DNA of 64,000 bases from Vulcanimicrobiota bacterium (GTDB lineage Bacteria; Vulcanimicrobiota; Xenobia; Xenobiales; JADMJV01), in contig JAEXNA010000208.1 in the NCBI GenBank assembly GCA_023447635.1, forward strand, positions 30,202-94,201, written 5' to 3'. How positions within the stretch are numbered: the stretch's first letter is position 1; every line of letters starts with the position of its first letter. The notes beneath the pieces were generated by a model. The model ran no database searches. It was not told the origin of the DNA and saw only the letters and a list, made by a program, of their open reading frames with translations. Below, piece after piece: positions 8,760-15,841 of the stretch. A program made the translations under genes and the position numbers.

Positions 8760-8795
8760 TTGAAGGGAGGTCAACCACCTTTGAGTATCCTTCAA
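8760..8795 (+). other. Nested inverted repeat in the leader of the mre operon
   Basis: TTGAAGG at 8760-8766 pairs with CCTTCAA at 8789-8795, and inside it AGGT (8768-8771) pairs with ACCT (8777-8780). This two-level hairpin lies 52-87 bases before the mreB start, downstream of an A/T-rich GATAAAT that could be a -10 element. No T-run follows, so it is not a terminator. It may be an operator or an RNA leader structure; function unproven. Confidence 0.35.
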
Positions 8796-8846
8796 AAGAC
8801 GAGCTGCGGTCTGTTCAAGACGGCATCGTCAGCTGGAGGTAGTTGC

Positions 8847-9833
8847 ATGAAGGTGGGACTGGATCTAGGGTCGGCGACATTACGGATCGCCGACGAGAAA
8901 AGGGGGGTCGTCTTCCGCGAGGCTTGCGCCATCGCCGACGGGCTGTCGGGGGGGCCGACCTTTCTGGTCGGAGAAGCCGCCGAGCGGATGCTGGGCCGAA
9001 CGCCCCCGCACATGCAGGCCGTCCACCCGGTGGGACGCGGCGTGGTCAGCGCCCCCCTGGCGGCCGGCGAGCTGCTCAAGGACGTCCTGCCTCGCGCCCT
9101 GGGCTGGCGGGGCAAGTTCCAACCCACCGTGGTGGCCGCGGTGCCGGCCCGGATCACCGAGGCGCAGCAGGTCGCCCTGCGACGCGCTCTGCGCTTCGCC
9201 GGCGTCCAGAATGTGACTCTGATGGCCAAACCGGTCGCCGCGGCGCTGGGCGCCGCCACCGGCCAGGAGCCTCGGCTCGGATCGACCACCGTGGTGGATA
9301 TCGGGGCAGAGACCGTGGAAGTCGCAGCGCTGACACCCGGTATCGTCGTTTGCGAATCGCTGCCCCTGGGCGGACGCCAGTTCGACGAAGCGATCCGCAC
9401 TCATCTTCATAACGCCCACGGCTTGGAGATCGACTGGCGGGAAGCCGAGCATCTCAAAAAGACCGCCTGCTGGGCCCATCCTCAGGGCGACAGCGGGCGA
9501 GCCGAGGTGTTTGGCCGAGAACTCGACAGCGGTCTGCCTTATACCGTGACGGTGGGGGGGGAAGAGCTACGTCAGGCTATCGCCTCCTGCCTGGACGCCA
9601 TTGTGGGATTGGTCAAGAAGGTGCTCGACTTGACCCCGGCCGGGCTCTCCCAGGACCTCCTCACCCATGGCCTGACCCTGACCGGGGGCGGAGCCCAACT
9701 GCAGGGGTTGGACCTTTACCTGGCCGAGCAGACCGGCCTGAAAGCCCGAGTCGCCGAGAACCCCGCCGACTGTGCCGTGCTGGGGCTTCTGAAGACCGTC
9801 GAGGGGTTCGACGAACCCCGGGAAGAGAACTAG
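8847..9833 (+). CDS. mreB: MreB-family actin-like cell-shape protein
   Basis: 328-residue cytoplasmic actin homologue that should polymerise on the inner membrane and steer the elongasome. ATG at 8847 has GGAGG at 8834-8838; the frame runs upstream to 8760 but those residues are not conserved. Phosphate-1 motif GLDLGSAT (Asp6) and phosphate-2 motif VVDIGAETVEVA (Asp151) keep their Asp residues, and the adenosine motif TGGGAQLQGLD is canonical. Two oddities: phosphate-2 lacks the usual GGGTT, and the segment normally read as IEEPMAAA is MAKPVAAA (127-132), so the conserved Glu pair including the catalytic Glu is missing. It binds ATP by family rule but hydrolysis may be altered. It is first gene of the mre-mrd operon, 13 bases before the fusion gene. 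Confidence 0.9.
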   Translation: MKVGLDLGSATLRIADEKRGVVFREACAIADGLSGGPTFLVGEAAERMLGRTPPHMQAVHPVGRGVVSAPLAAGELLKDVLPRALGWRGKFQPTVVAAVPARITEAQQVALRRALRFAGVQNVTLMAKPVAAALGAATGQEPRLGSTTVVDIGAETVEVAALTPGIVVCESLPLGGRQFDEAIRTHLHNAHGLEIDWREAEHLKKTACWAHPQGDSGRAEVFGRELDSGLPYTVTVGGEELRQAIASCLDAIVGLVKKVLDLTPAGLSQDLLTHGLTLTGGGAQLQGLDLYLAEQTGLKARVAENPADCAVLGLLKTVEGFDEPREEN

Positions 9834-9846
9834 GAGAAAGCGCCTG

Positions 9847-11724
9847 ATGCTGTACACGGAAAGCATGGAGATGGCCAGCCCGGTGGGTCTGGCAAGCCCT
9901 TCGGCAAGCACTGCTCGAGAAGAGCTGAAGCCGGCGACGCGAAGCTGGAGCGCTCTGCTCGAAAACCGCATGGCTCGCCCCCACATCGACCTGGGGCTGT
10001 GCCTGGGCAGCTCTTCGGTCGTGGTCACTACCGCCCGCAAATCGTTCGCCTATCCGGCCCGCGTGGCCGTGCGAGGAAGCAAAGAGAAAGCGGTGGCGTT
10101 CGGCCCTCGAGCGGCCGAGATCGAAGGACGTGAGCCCGAAGGGATCAGCGTCCGACGACCGCTAGCCCACGGTGTGGTGGTCGACCAGCGTCTGGCTGCC
10201 GCGCTGCTCGGCTCGGCGCTATCCGCCTCCCGCCACGGTCTGGTTTCGGCGCCCCGTGTCGCCGTGGCCATCCCTTCGGACCTGACGGCGGTCGAAAGCC
10301 AGACCCTACTGGCCACCGTCAAAGCGGCGGGCGCTCGGGAAGTCTTCCTGGTCGAGCAAACTCTGGCCGCCGCCGTGGGAGCCGGCCGAGACCTGCTCCA
10401 GCCCGAAGGTCACCTGGTGATTCATGTCGGCGCGGGAGTCACCCACGTCTCTGTCCTATCGATGGCGGCTCCCGTACTCTCACGTACCGTGCGGGTCGCC
10501 GGCGACAGCCTGAACGAAGCGATCCGCGACCACGTTCGACGCGAGCACGCGCTGCTGATCGACGACCGGGTAGCCGAAGCGGTCAAGCGAGAACTGGGTA
10601 GCGCTCTGCCCCCTACAGGCGAGAGCCTGATGACGATCTGCGGGCGAGACCTGGCGCTGGGCAAACCCGCCGATCGCAGGGTTAGTGCGGCCGAGGTCTA
10701 CGGCGTGCTCTCTCCCCTGCTAGCTCAACTCGCTCAGGAGGTCCGCTGGGTTGTCTCCCAGATGCCCACGGCCCTGCTGGTCGACGTGCACAAAAACGGC
10801 GTCATCCTGTCGGGCGGGCTAGCCGAACTTCGCCGTTTCGACGAGTTCCTTGCGACCGAGACCCGCCTCCGCGTGACCACCGTCGCCTCCCCCGAAGAGG
10901 TCGTCTCGCGCGGCTTGCAAGAGCTGTTAAAGAACGCTCCCCTGCGCAAAGCCGTGTTCCATCAGGGGCGCGCGGTGTCCAAGAGCTACGACGGCGGCGA
11001 GCGGAAAGGGACCGGGCTGCTGGGCGCGCTGGCGCTGAGCGTAGCGCTGGCTTTCACCGCGCCAGCCTTACCCTTGCTCAACCTGTCGGGAGCCGGTCTG
11101 GGGGCAGCCCTGACCCCGTCCGCGACCCTCGGCTGGGGCGCTCCGGGTGCGGGGGCCGCCGCTCTGCCGCTGGCCCTGAAGAGTGAACGCAGTGAACTGG
11201 AAGCGGAAAACCAACGCCTCCGCAAGCTGCTGAAAGCGCCGCTTCAGAAAGCTTCCTACAGCCCTGTCGCCGCCGACGTGGTAGCTCGCGACCCGCGCGG
11301 CTGGATGTCTCGACTGACGCTCAACATGGGCAGCAACGACGGCCTGGCCGTCGGCATGCCGGTCACCGACGGGACTAATCTGGTAGGCCTGCTCAGCCGG
11401 GTCGAACCGAACCGCTCGCAAGTTCGCCTGTTCACCGACGGCCAGGCCGTAGTGGCCGCCAGGGTACCCAAGAAAAAGGGCTCTGGGGTTGTGGTGGGAG
11501 GCGGTTCCGGGACCGTCGAGATGCGCTACCTCGACCCCGACAGCGGGGTTCGTGCCGGCGACTGGATCGTCACCACGGGACAGGACGAAACCTATCCCCC
11601 CGGCCTGAAGATCGGCTGGGTCCGCTCTGTCACCCAGCCGTCTGGACAGAACAGCCTTCTGGCCGTAGTCCAGCCCGGAATGAACATCCACGAACTTCAG
11701 AACGTTCTGGTGCTCAGGAAGTAA
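9847..11724 (+). CDS. mreBC: Fusion of degenerate MreB-like actin domain with MreC
   Basis: One uninterrupted 625-codon frame. Residues ~45-370 have the MreB fold order: GLCLGSSSVVV (phosphate 1, Asp replaced by Cys52), VAIPSDL, VEQTLAAAVGAG (catalytic Glu replaced by Gln171), VIHVGAGVTHV (phosphate 2, Asp replaced by His193) and GVILSGGLAELRRFD (adenosine motif). A hydrophobic helix spans ~389-411. Residues 445-465 are a short coiled coil (SERSELEAENQRLRKLL). Residues 472-622 are MreC: VVARDPRGWMSRLTLNMGS, GLVGLLSRVEPN-like, RLFTDGQAVVAARV, GDWIVTTGQDETYPPGLKIG. The topology is consistent: actin domain cytoplasmic, MreC periplasmic. AGGAG precedes ATG 9847; ATG 9970 is an alternative start. 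An internal GTG at 10975 with AGGGG six bases upstream could yield free MreC. It sits exactly where mreC belongs, before mreD. Confidence 0.88.
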   Translation: MLYTESMEMASPVGLASPSASTAREELKPATRSWSALLENRMARPHIDLGLCLGSSSVVVTTARKSFAYPARVAVRGSKEKAVAFGPRAAEIEGREPEGISVRRPLAHGVVVDQRLAAALLGSALSASRHGLVSAPRVAVAIPSDLTAVESQTLLATVKAAGAREVFLVEQTLAAAVGAGRDLLQPEGHLVIHVGAGVTHVSVLSMAAPVLSRTVRVAGDSLNEAIRDHVRREHALLIDDRVAEAVKRELGSALPPTGESLMTICGRDLALGKPADRRVSAAEVYGVLSPLLAQLAQEVRWVVSQMPTALLVDVHKNGVILSGGLAELRRFDEFLATETRLRVTTVASPEEVVSRGLQELLKNAPLRKAVFHQGRAVSKSYDGGERKGTGLLGALALSVALAFTAPALPLLNLSGAGLGAALTPSATLGWGAPGAGAAALPLALKSERSELEAENQRLRKLLKAPLQKASYSPVAADVVARDPRGWMSRLTLNMGSNDGLAVGMPVTDGTNLVGLLSRVEPNRSQVRLFTDGQAVVAARVPKKKGSGVVVGGGSGTVEMRYLDPDSGVRAGDWIVTTGQDETYPPGLKIGWVRSVTQPSGQNSLLAVVQPGMNIHELQNVLVLRK

Positions 11725-11728
11725 CGCG

Positions 11729-12172
11729 ATGAGGCTCTTGCTTATCAGCCTGCTCTTCCCTCTGGCCGCACTAGCCCAGTCGACCATCCTGTGGGGCTGC
11801 CTGCCCGGCGGCGTGACACCCGACCTCTGTCTGCTGATGACTCTGGCCTGCGGACTTCGCTGGGGCGCGGCGGCCGGGAGCGCCGCCGGCCTCTGGTCGG
11901 GAACCCTGGTGGGCGCCATGGCCTGGGCCTCCCTGCCGGGCGCCCTGCTCTACGGCCTGGTCGGCTGGCTAGCCGGCTGCCACGCCGAGCGGACCGACTC
12001 CCGCTGGACCTATCCCCTGGCGGGGCTGCTGCTGGTGGCTTTACTGGCCGGGTTGGAGGGGGTGCTGGCAGGTTGGAGTGGAGGGTCGGGACCCTCGCTC
12101 CGCTGGCTACTGCCCACTCTGGGCTGGCACGGCCTGGCCTGCCTGGGCCTGGCTGGAGTGAAAAAGCGCTGA
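11729..12172 (+). CDS. mreD: MreD rod-shape membrane protein
   Basis: 147 residues, almost entirely hydrophobic, with about five transmembrane helices and a short basic C-terminus (VKKR). MreD is an inner-membrane elongasome component that bridges MreC and the PBP2/RodA synthase; sequence conservation is low, so the call rests on size, helix pattern and position. ATG at 11729 starts four bases after the preceding stop, with AGGAAG at 11716-11721 inside the end of the fusion gene, indicating translational coupling. The motif-poor sequence includes GGVTPDLCLLMTLACGLRWG, which matches the MreD pattern of Pro-Asp in the second helix. It is followed directly by mrdA. Confidence 0.85.
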   Translation: MRLLLISLLFPLAALAQSTILWGCLPGGVTPDLCLLMTLACGLRWGAAAGSAAGLWSGTLVGAMAWASLPGALLYGLVGWLAGCHAERTDSRWTYPLAGLLLVALLAGLEGVLAGWSGGSGPSLRWLLPTLGWHGLACLGLAGVKKR

Positions 12173-12179
12173 CCTTTCC

Positions 12180-14132
12180 GTGGCTAACCCGATGAAAGGT
12201 CGTTTACGTCAGGTCGGGCTTGGTGGGCTACTCCTGCTCACCATGCTGGGAGCTCGCCTGTATGACCTGCAGGTGCGGCAGGGAGCCGATATGGCTCATC
12301 GCGCGCAGGACAACTCGGTGGTGCTAGAGGCGGTGCCCGCCCCACGCGGCCGCATCCTCGACCGCAACGGACAGCTGCTGGTCAGCAACGCCCCTCAGTT
12401 CGAACTGGCCGTGGTCCCGGCCGAGATGAAGGGGCGGGATAAGACCCTCCCGTTGCTGGCCGCTTTGCTGGGCGAGAAGACCGCCACGGTTACCCAGAAG
12501 GTAGAGAAAGCCGCGCCGTTGGTCCCCCTGGTGCTACGCCGCGACCTGAGTCCGAGCGACCTGACCGCCGCCACCACTCTGGCGGAATCTCGCAGCGGCG
12601 TCAGCGTCCAGGCGGGGTCGATCCGTCGCTACCATCACCGTCTGGCCAGCCACCTGTTTGGTTACGTGGCCGAAATCACCTCAGAAGAGCTGCGCAGCCG
12701 CCGAGGCAAGGGCTACGCTCTGAGCGACCCGATCGGCAAAGTCGGCCTGGAAAAGCAGTATGATGCCGTCTTACGCGGGACCAAAGGGGTGCGCCAGGTC
12801 AATATCGACGTGCTGGGACGCACTATCTCGACGGCGGAAGTGCGCCCTCCCACTCCGGGCCCCGACCTCTACCTGAACCTCGACCTGGGTCTTCAGGCGG
12901 TGGCCGAAAAGGCGCTCGACGCCACCCTCAAGGAGCTGAGGGCGCAGAACGGTGAGCGTTCCGGCGGGACCGTCGTGGTCATGGACGTGCGCCACGGCGA
13001 TGTGCTGGCTCTGGCCAGTCTGCCCCAGTACGACCCTCGCCCCTTCTCTCGCGGTATCAAAAGTTCGGAATACCAGGCGCTGCTCGATGACGACGGCTTC
13101 CCTCTGGTCAACCGCATGATCCACTCGGCCAACTCGCCCGGGTCGACCTTCAAGATGGTCACCGCCAGCGCGGCGCTGCAGGGCGGCTACTGTACTCCGG
13201 GCAGCGTCTTCTACTGCGGCGGAAACTTTATGGGCGCCAACTGCTTCGTCACCTCGGGGCACGGAACCATCGGATTCGAGGAAACCATGGCCCACTCGTG
13301 TGACGTGGTGTTCTATCAACTGGGCTACCGCATGGGAATCGACCGACTGCGCCAGTACTGCGCCGCCTTTGGCCTGGGCGCCCCTACCGGAGTCGACCTG
13401 CCCGCCGAATCCGAAGGGCTCCTTCCCTCTCCCGCCTGGAAAGAGCGAGAATGGGAAGACCGCTGGTACGACGGCGATACGGTGAACATGTCGATCGGTC
13501 AAGGGTTCTTGCTGGTGACCCCGCTGCAGATGGCGGTGGTCACTGCTGCCGTGGCCAACGGCGGTACGGTAGTCCAGCCGCGCCTGGCTCGCAAATTCCT
13601 GAGCCGTACGGGCTCGGTGCGCAAGCCCGAAGCCGGCAAAACCCGTCCCGTGCCCGTGAAACCGGAGTTCCTGGCGGCCGTTCGTCGCGGTATGCGGGGC
13701 GCGGTCACCCACGGAACCGGCGTCGCCGCGGACAGCCCCTATGTGCACGTGGCAGGCAAGACCGGCACGGTCGAAAACAGTCCCAGCGTGCATAACCGCC
13801 ACGGCCGTAACCACGTCTGGTTCGTCAGCTTTGCCCCCTACGAGAACCCCGAGGTGGCTTGCGTGGTGTTCCTGGAGAAATCGCACGGCTACGGCGGAGG
13901 CCTGGCCGCACCAATCGCCCGCAAAGTCTACGACTACCTGTACGCCCCGAAGCCCAAAGCCCCGCCGAAACCGGCGAGCAAGCCGCCAGCCCAAGCCTCG
14001 CCGAAGTCGAAGGTCAGCCCTCCGATAACTCCGGGAACGGAAGCGATGCCTGGGAGCAACGTCCGGCCCGAATTCGTGGGTCCCGGTCGGGTCTCGCCGT
14101 CCAACCAGGACGAGAAAGGTCCGGTCGCGTGA
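12180..14132 (+). CDS. mrdA: Penicillin-binding protein 2 (elongasome transpeptidase)
   Basis: 650-residue class B PBP that cross-links peptidoglycan during lateral wall growth, working with RodA. One N-terminal membrane anchor (12-26), pedestal/dimerisation domain with APRGRILDRNG, then the transpeptidase domain. Active-site motifs: STFK with Ser322 and Lys325, SCD at 373-375 (the PBP2 variant of SxN) and KTG at 527-529. A Pro/Lys/Ala-rich tail of ~60 residues follows the folded domain, longer than usual. The start is GTG 12180 or ATG 12192; neither has a clear Shine-Dalgarno, so it is probably coupled to mreD, whose stop is seven bases upstream. The gene ends in GTGA, overlapping the rodA start by four bases. 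Confidence 0.93.
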   Translation: MANPMKGRLRQVGLGGLLLLTMLGARLYDLQVRQGADMAHRAQDNSVVLEAVPAPRGRILDRNGQLLVSNAPQFELAVVPAEMKGRDKTLPLLAALLGEKTATVTQKVEKAAPLVPLVLRRDLSPSDLTAATTLAESRSGVSVQAGSIRRYHHRLASHLFGYVAEITSEELRSRRGKGYALSDPIGKVGLEKQYDAVLRGTKGVRQVNIDVLGRTISTAEVRPPTPGPDLYLNLDLGLQAVAEKALDATLKELRAQNGERSGGTVVVMDVRHGDVLALASLPQYDPRPFSRGIKSSEYQALLDDDGFPLVNRMIHSANSPGSTFKMVTASAALQGGYCTPGSVFYCGGNFMGANCFVTSGHGTIGFEETMAHSCDVVFYQLGYRMGIDRLRQYCAAFGLGAPTGVDLPAESEGLLPSPAWKEREWEDRWYDGDTVNMSIGQGFLLVTPLQMAVVTAAVANGGTVVQPRLARKFLSRTGSVRKPEAGKTRPVPVKPEFLAAVRRGMRGAVTHGTGVAADSPYVHVAGKTGTVENSPSVHNRHGRNHVWFVSFAPYENPEVACVVFLEKSHGYGGGLAAPIARKVYDYLYAPKPKAPPKPASKPPAQASPKSKVSPPITPGTEAMPGSNVRPEFVGPGRVSPSNQDEKGPVA

Positions 14133-15265
14133 TCTCGCGTCTGCGCGCCATCGACTGGAGCCTGTATGTCCCGCTCCTCGGGCTCCTGCTGGTGCTGTGG
14201 ATGGCGCTGGATTCGGCCACTCGGTTCGGGCAGGCGGGCGAAGCCACCAAACAGGCGATCCACATGCTGGTGGGCGGGGTCGTCATGCTGGCCTTCACCC
14301 TGTTGGACTACCGCCACTGGAGGAAACTGGCCTGGCCGCTCTACCTGATCACCATGCTCAGCCTGGCGGCCGTGCTGGTCGTAGGAACTTCGGTCAACGG
14401 AGCTCAGCGCTGGGTCTCGCTGGGCGGGCTGGGAACGTTCCAGCCGTCCGAGTTGGCCAAGTTTTCGACCATCGTGGTGTTGGCGGCGCTGTTTGCCGAA
14501 AAGCTGACCTGGCGACGAGTACTGCTGGCCACAGTGGTGGTCGGCGGGCCGTTCTTACTGATCCTGATCCAGCCCGACCTGGGAACCTCGCTGGTGATTA
14601 CCGTGCTGGGCGCGGTGATGGCCTATGTGGCCGGGCTCAACGGCACACTGCTGTTCGCGGTGGGAGGACTGGGACTAGCCGCGCTTCCGCTGGTCCTGAA
14701 AGAGTACCAGCGCGACCGTCTGATGGTGTTCGTCAATCCTGACATCGACCCCGCCGGAATGGGTTATCAACTGGTCCAGTCGCAGACGGCGATCGGCTCC
14801 GGCGGCTTCTGGGGCAAAGGGCTGCATCTCGGGCACATGACGCAGCACGGTTTCGTCCCCGAGAACTGGACCGACTTCATCTTCACGGTGGTCGGCGAAG
14901 AGTTAGGCTTCCTGGGCGGCGTGGGACTGCTGCTGTGCTACGCGCTGCTGTTTCTGCTTATCGTGAGGGCGGCCTATCACGCCCCCGACCGCCAGGGTAG
15001 CCTGCTGGCCATCGGCTTTGGCACCCTTCTGATCTTCCACGTCTTCGTGAACATCGCGATGACAATCGGACTGGCCCCCGTGGTCGGGATCCCGCTGCCC
15101 TTCGGAAGCTACGGCGGCACCGCCATCATCGTCAACATGGCGGGGCTCGGCATCGTGGGCAGCGTTCGACTGCAGAGCCGACTGGCCGTGGAAAGCCCAC
15201 TTTCCGACTCCGTGAACCCGCTCTGCGAAGAGCGACAGTCCTCCGTCCGCGGCCTGGCCGGATAG
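14129..15265 (+). CDS. rodA: RodA, SEDS peptidoglycan glycosyltransferase
   Basis: 378-residue polytopic inner-membrane protein (about 10 helices) of the SEDS family, which polymerises lipid II into glycan strands together with PBP2. GTG at 14129 overlaps the mrdA stop in GTGA, a typical coupled start; the frame continues upstream only as an out-of-frame shadow of mrdA. Seen: GAQRWVSLGGLGTFQPSELAK (the SEDS signature), LIQPDLGTSLV, and GFVPENWTDFIFTVVGEELG, whose Asp249 corresponds to the essential extracellular Asp of RodA. The end has the GSYGGTAIIVNMAGLGIV segment. It is last of the five-gene mre-mrd operon. No terminator hairpin was found in the 130 bases after it. Confidence 0.93.
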   Translation: MISRLRAIDWSLYVPLLGLLLVLWMALDSATRFGQAGEATKQAIHMLVGGVVMLAFTLLDYRHWRKLAWPLYLITMLSLAAVLVVGTSVNGAQRWVSLGGLGTFQPSELAKFSTIVVLAALFAEKLTWRRVLLATVVVGGPFLLILIQPDLGTSLVITVLGAVMAYVAGLNGTLLFAVGGLGLAALPLVLKEYQRDRLMVFVNPDIDPAGMGYQLVQSQTAIGSGGFWGKGLHLGHMTQHGFVPENWTDFIFTVVGEELGFLGGVGLLLCYALLFLLIVRAAYHAPDRQGSLLAIGFGTLLIFHVFVNIAMTIGLAPVVGIPLPFGSYGGTAIIVNMAGLGIVGSVRLQSRLAVESPLSDSVNPLCEERQSSVRGLAG

Positions 15266-15391
15266 CGCCTCGATTCGCCCAGCGACGGGGCGGACGGGGA
15301 GTTCGACATTCTGCCTTCTCACAGAAGGAAACTTCAGCCTATCTTTAGCCAGCCCTAACATTTCTCGGGAATCTCTGTCCTCGAGGCGAGT

Positions 15392-15397
15392 TATAAT
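15392..15397 (+). promoter_or_regulatory. Perfect -10 element before the Gly-Tyr repeat gene
   Basis: TATAAT, 35 bases before the ATG at 15433, in a short A/T-richer stretch. No convincing -35 hexamer at the usual spacing, so only the -10 is claimed. It suggests independent transcription from the mre-mrd operon. Confidence 0.4.
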
Positions 15398-15432
15398 CTT
15401 TGCAGACAAGATTGGAAAGGAGCCACCATAAT

Positions 15433-15840
15433 ATGAAACTCAAGACTCGCCTCACCGCCCTTTTTCTGGGACTATTGCTGGCCGTGCCGGCCACCGCTCA
15501 GGTAGGGAACAGCTTCGACCTGGGAGACATCATCGGGATCGGGAACAACGGTGGCTATAACCGTGGCGGCATCGATACCGGAGCCGTCCTGGGGATCGCC
15601 AACATCCTCTACCAGGTGACCCAGCGAAACCGTAACGACGGCTACTACCCCAACAACGGGGGCTACTATCCGAACAACGGCGGTTATTACCCCGGCAACG
15701 GCGGCTACTACCCGAACAACGGCGGTTACTACCCTGGCAATGGGGGCTACTACCCGAACAACGGCGGTTATTACCCGAACAACGGAGGCTACTACCCCGG
15801 TAACGGTGGATATTACCCCGGCAACAACGGACGCTGGTAA
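15433..15840 (+). CDS. Secreted Gly-Tyr-Pro-Asn heptad-repeat protein
   Basis: 135 residues. ATG at 15433 follows AAAGGAGCC by ~10 bases. A Sec signal peptide (LFLGLLLAVPATA, cleavage after Ala) precedes a ~50-residue segment with GDIIGIGNNGGYNRGG. From ~70 to the end come nine near-identical 7-residue units of the form GGYYPNN or GGYYPGN, ending GRW. The DNA repeats with a 21-base period. Such Gly/Tyr-rich exported repeats are seen in envelope-associated or surface matrix proteins, but I recognise no family. The gene converges on proB, with one base between the stop codons. Copy number could vary between strains because repeat units are nearly identical. Confidence 0.8.
   Translation: MKLKTRLTALFLGLLLAVPATAQVGNSFDLGDIIGIGNNGGYNRGGIDTGAVLGIANILYQVTQRNRNDGYYPNNGGYYPNNGGYYPGNGGYYPNNGGYYPGNGGYYPNNGGYYPNNGGYYPGNGGYYPGNNGRW
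15640..15830 (+). repeat. 21-bp tandem repeat, nine coding units
   Basis: In-frame tandem array of 21-base units encoding GYYPNNG or GYYPGNG. Synonymous differences between units (tattac/tactac, ggc/ggg/gga) show that the array is not a very recent perfect expansion. Confidence 0.9.
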
Positions 15841-15841
15841 G

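Noticed and set aside
12771..13994. 407-codon leftward frame opposite mrdA
   Set aside because: Shadow of PBP2, whose active-site motifs are on the plus strand.
15640..15830. Possible CRISPR array
   Set aside because: The 21-base period is continuous and in frame with no spacers; it encodes GGYYPNN units.
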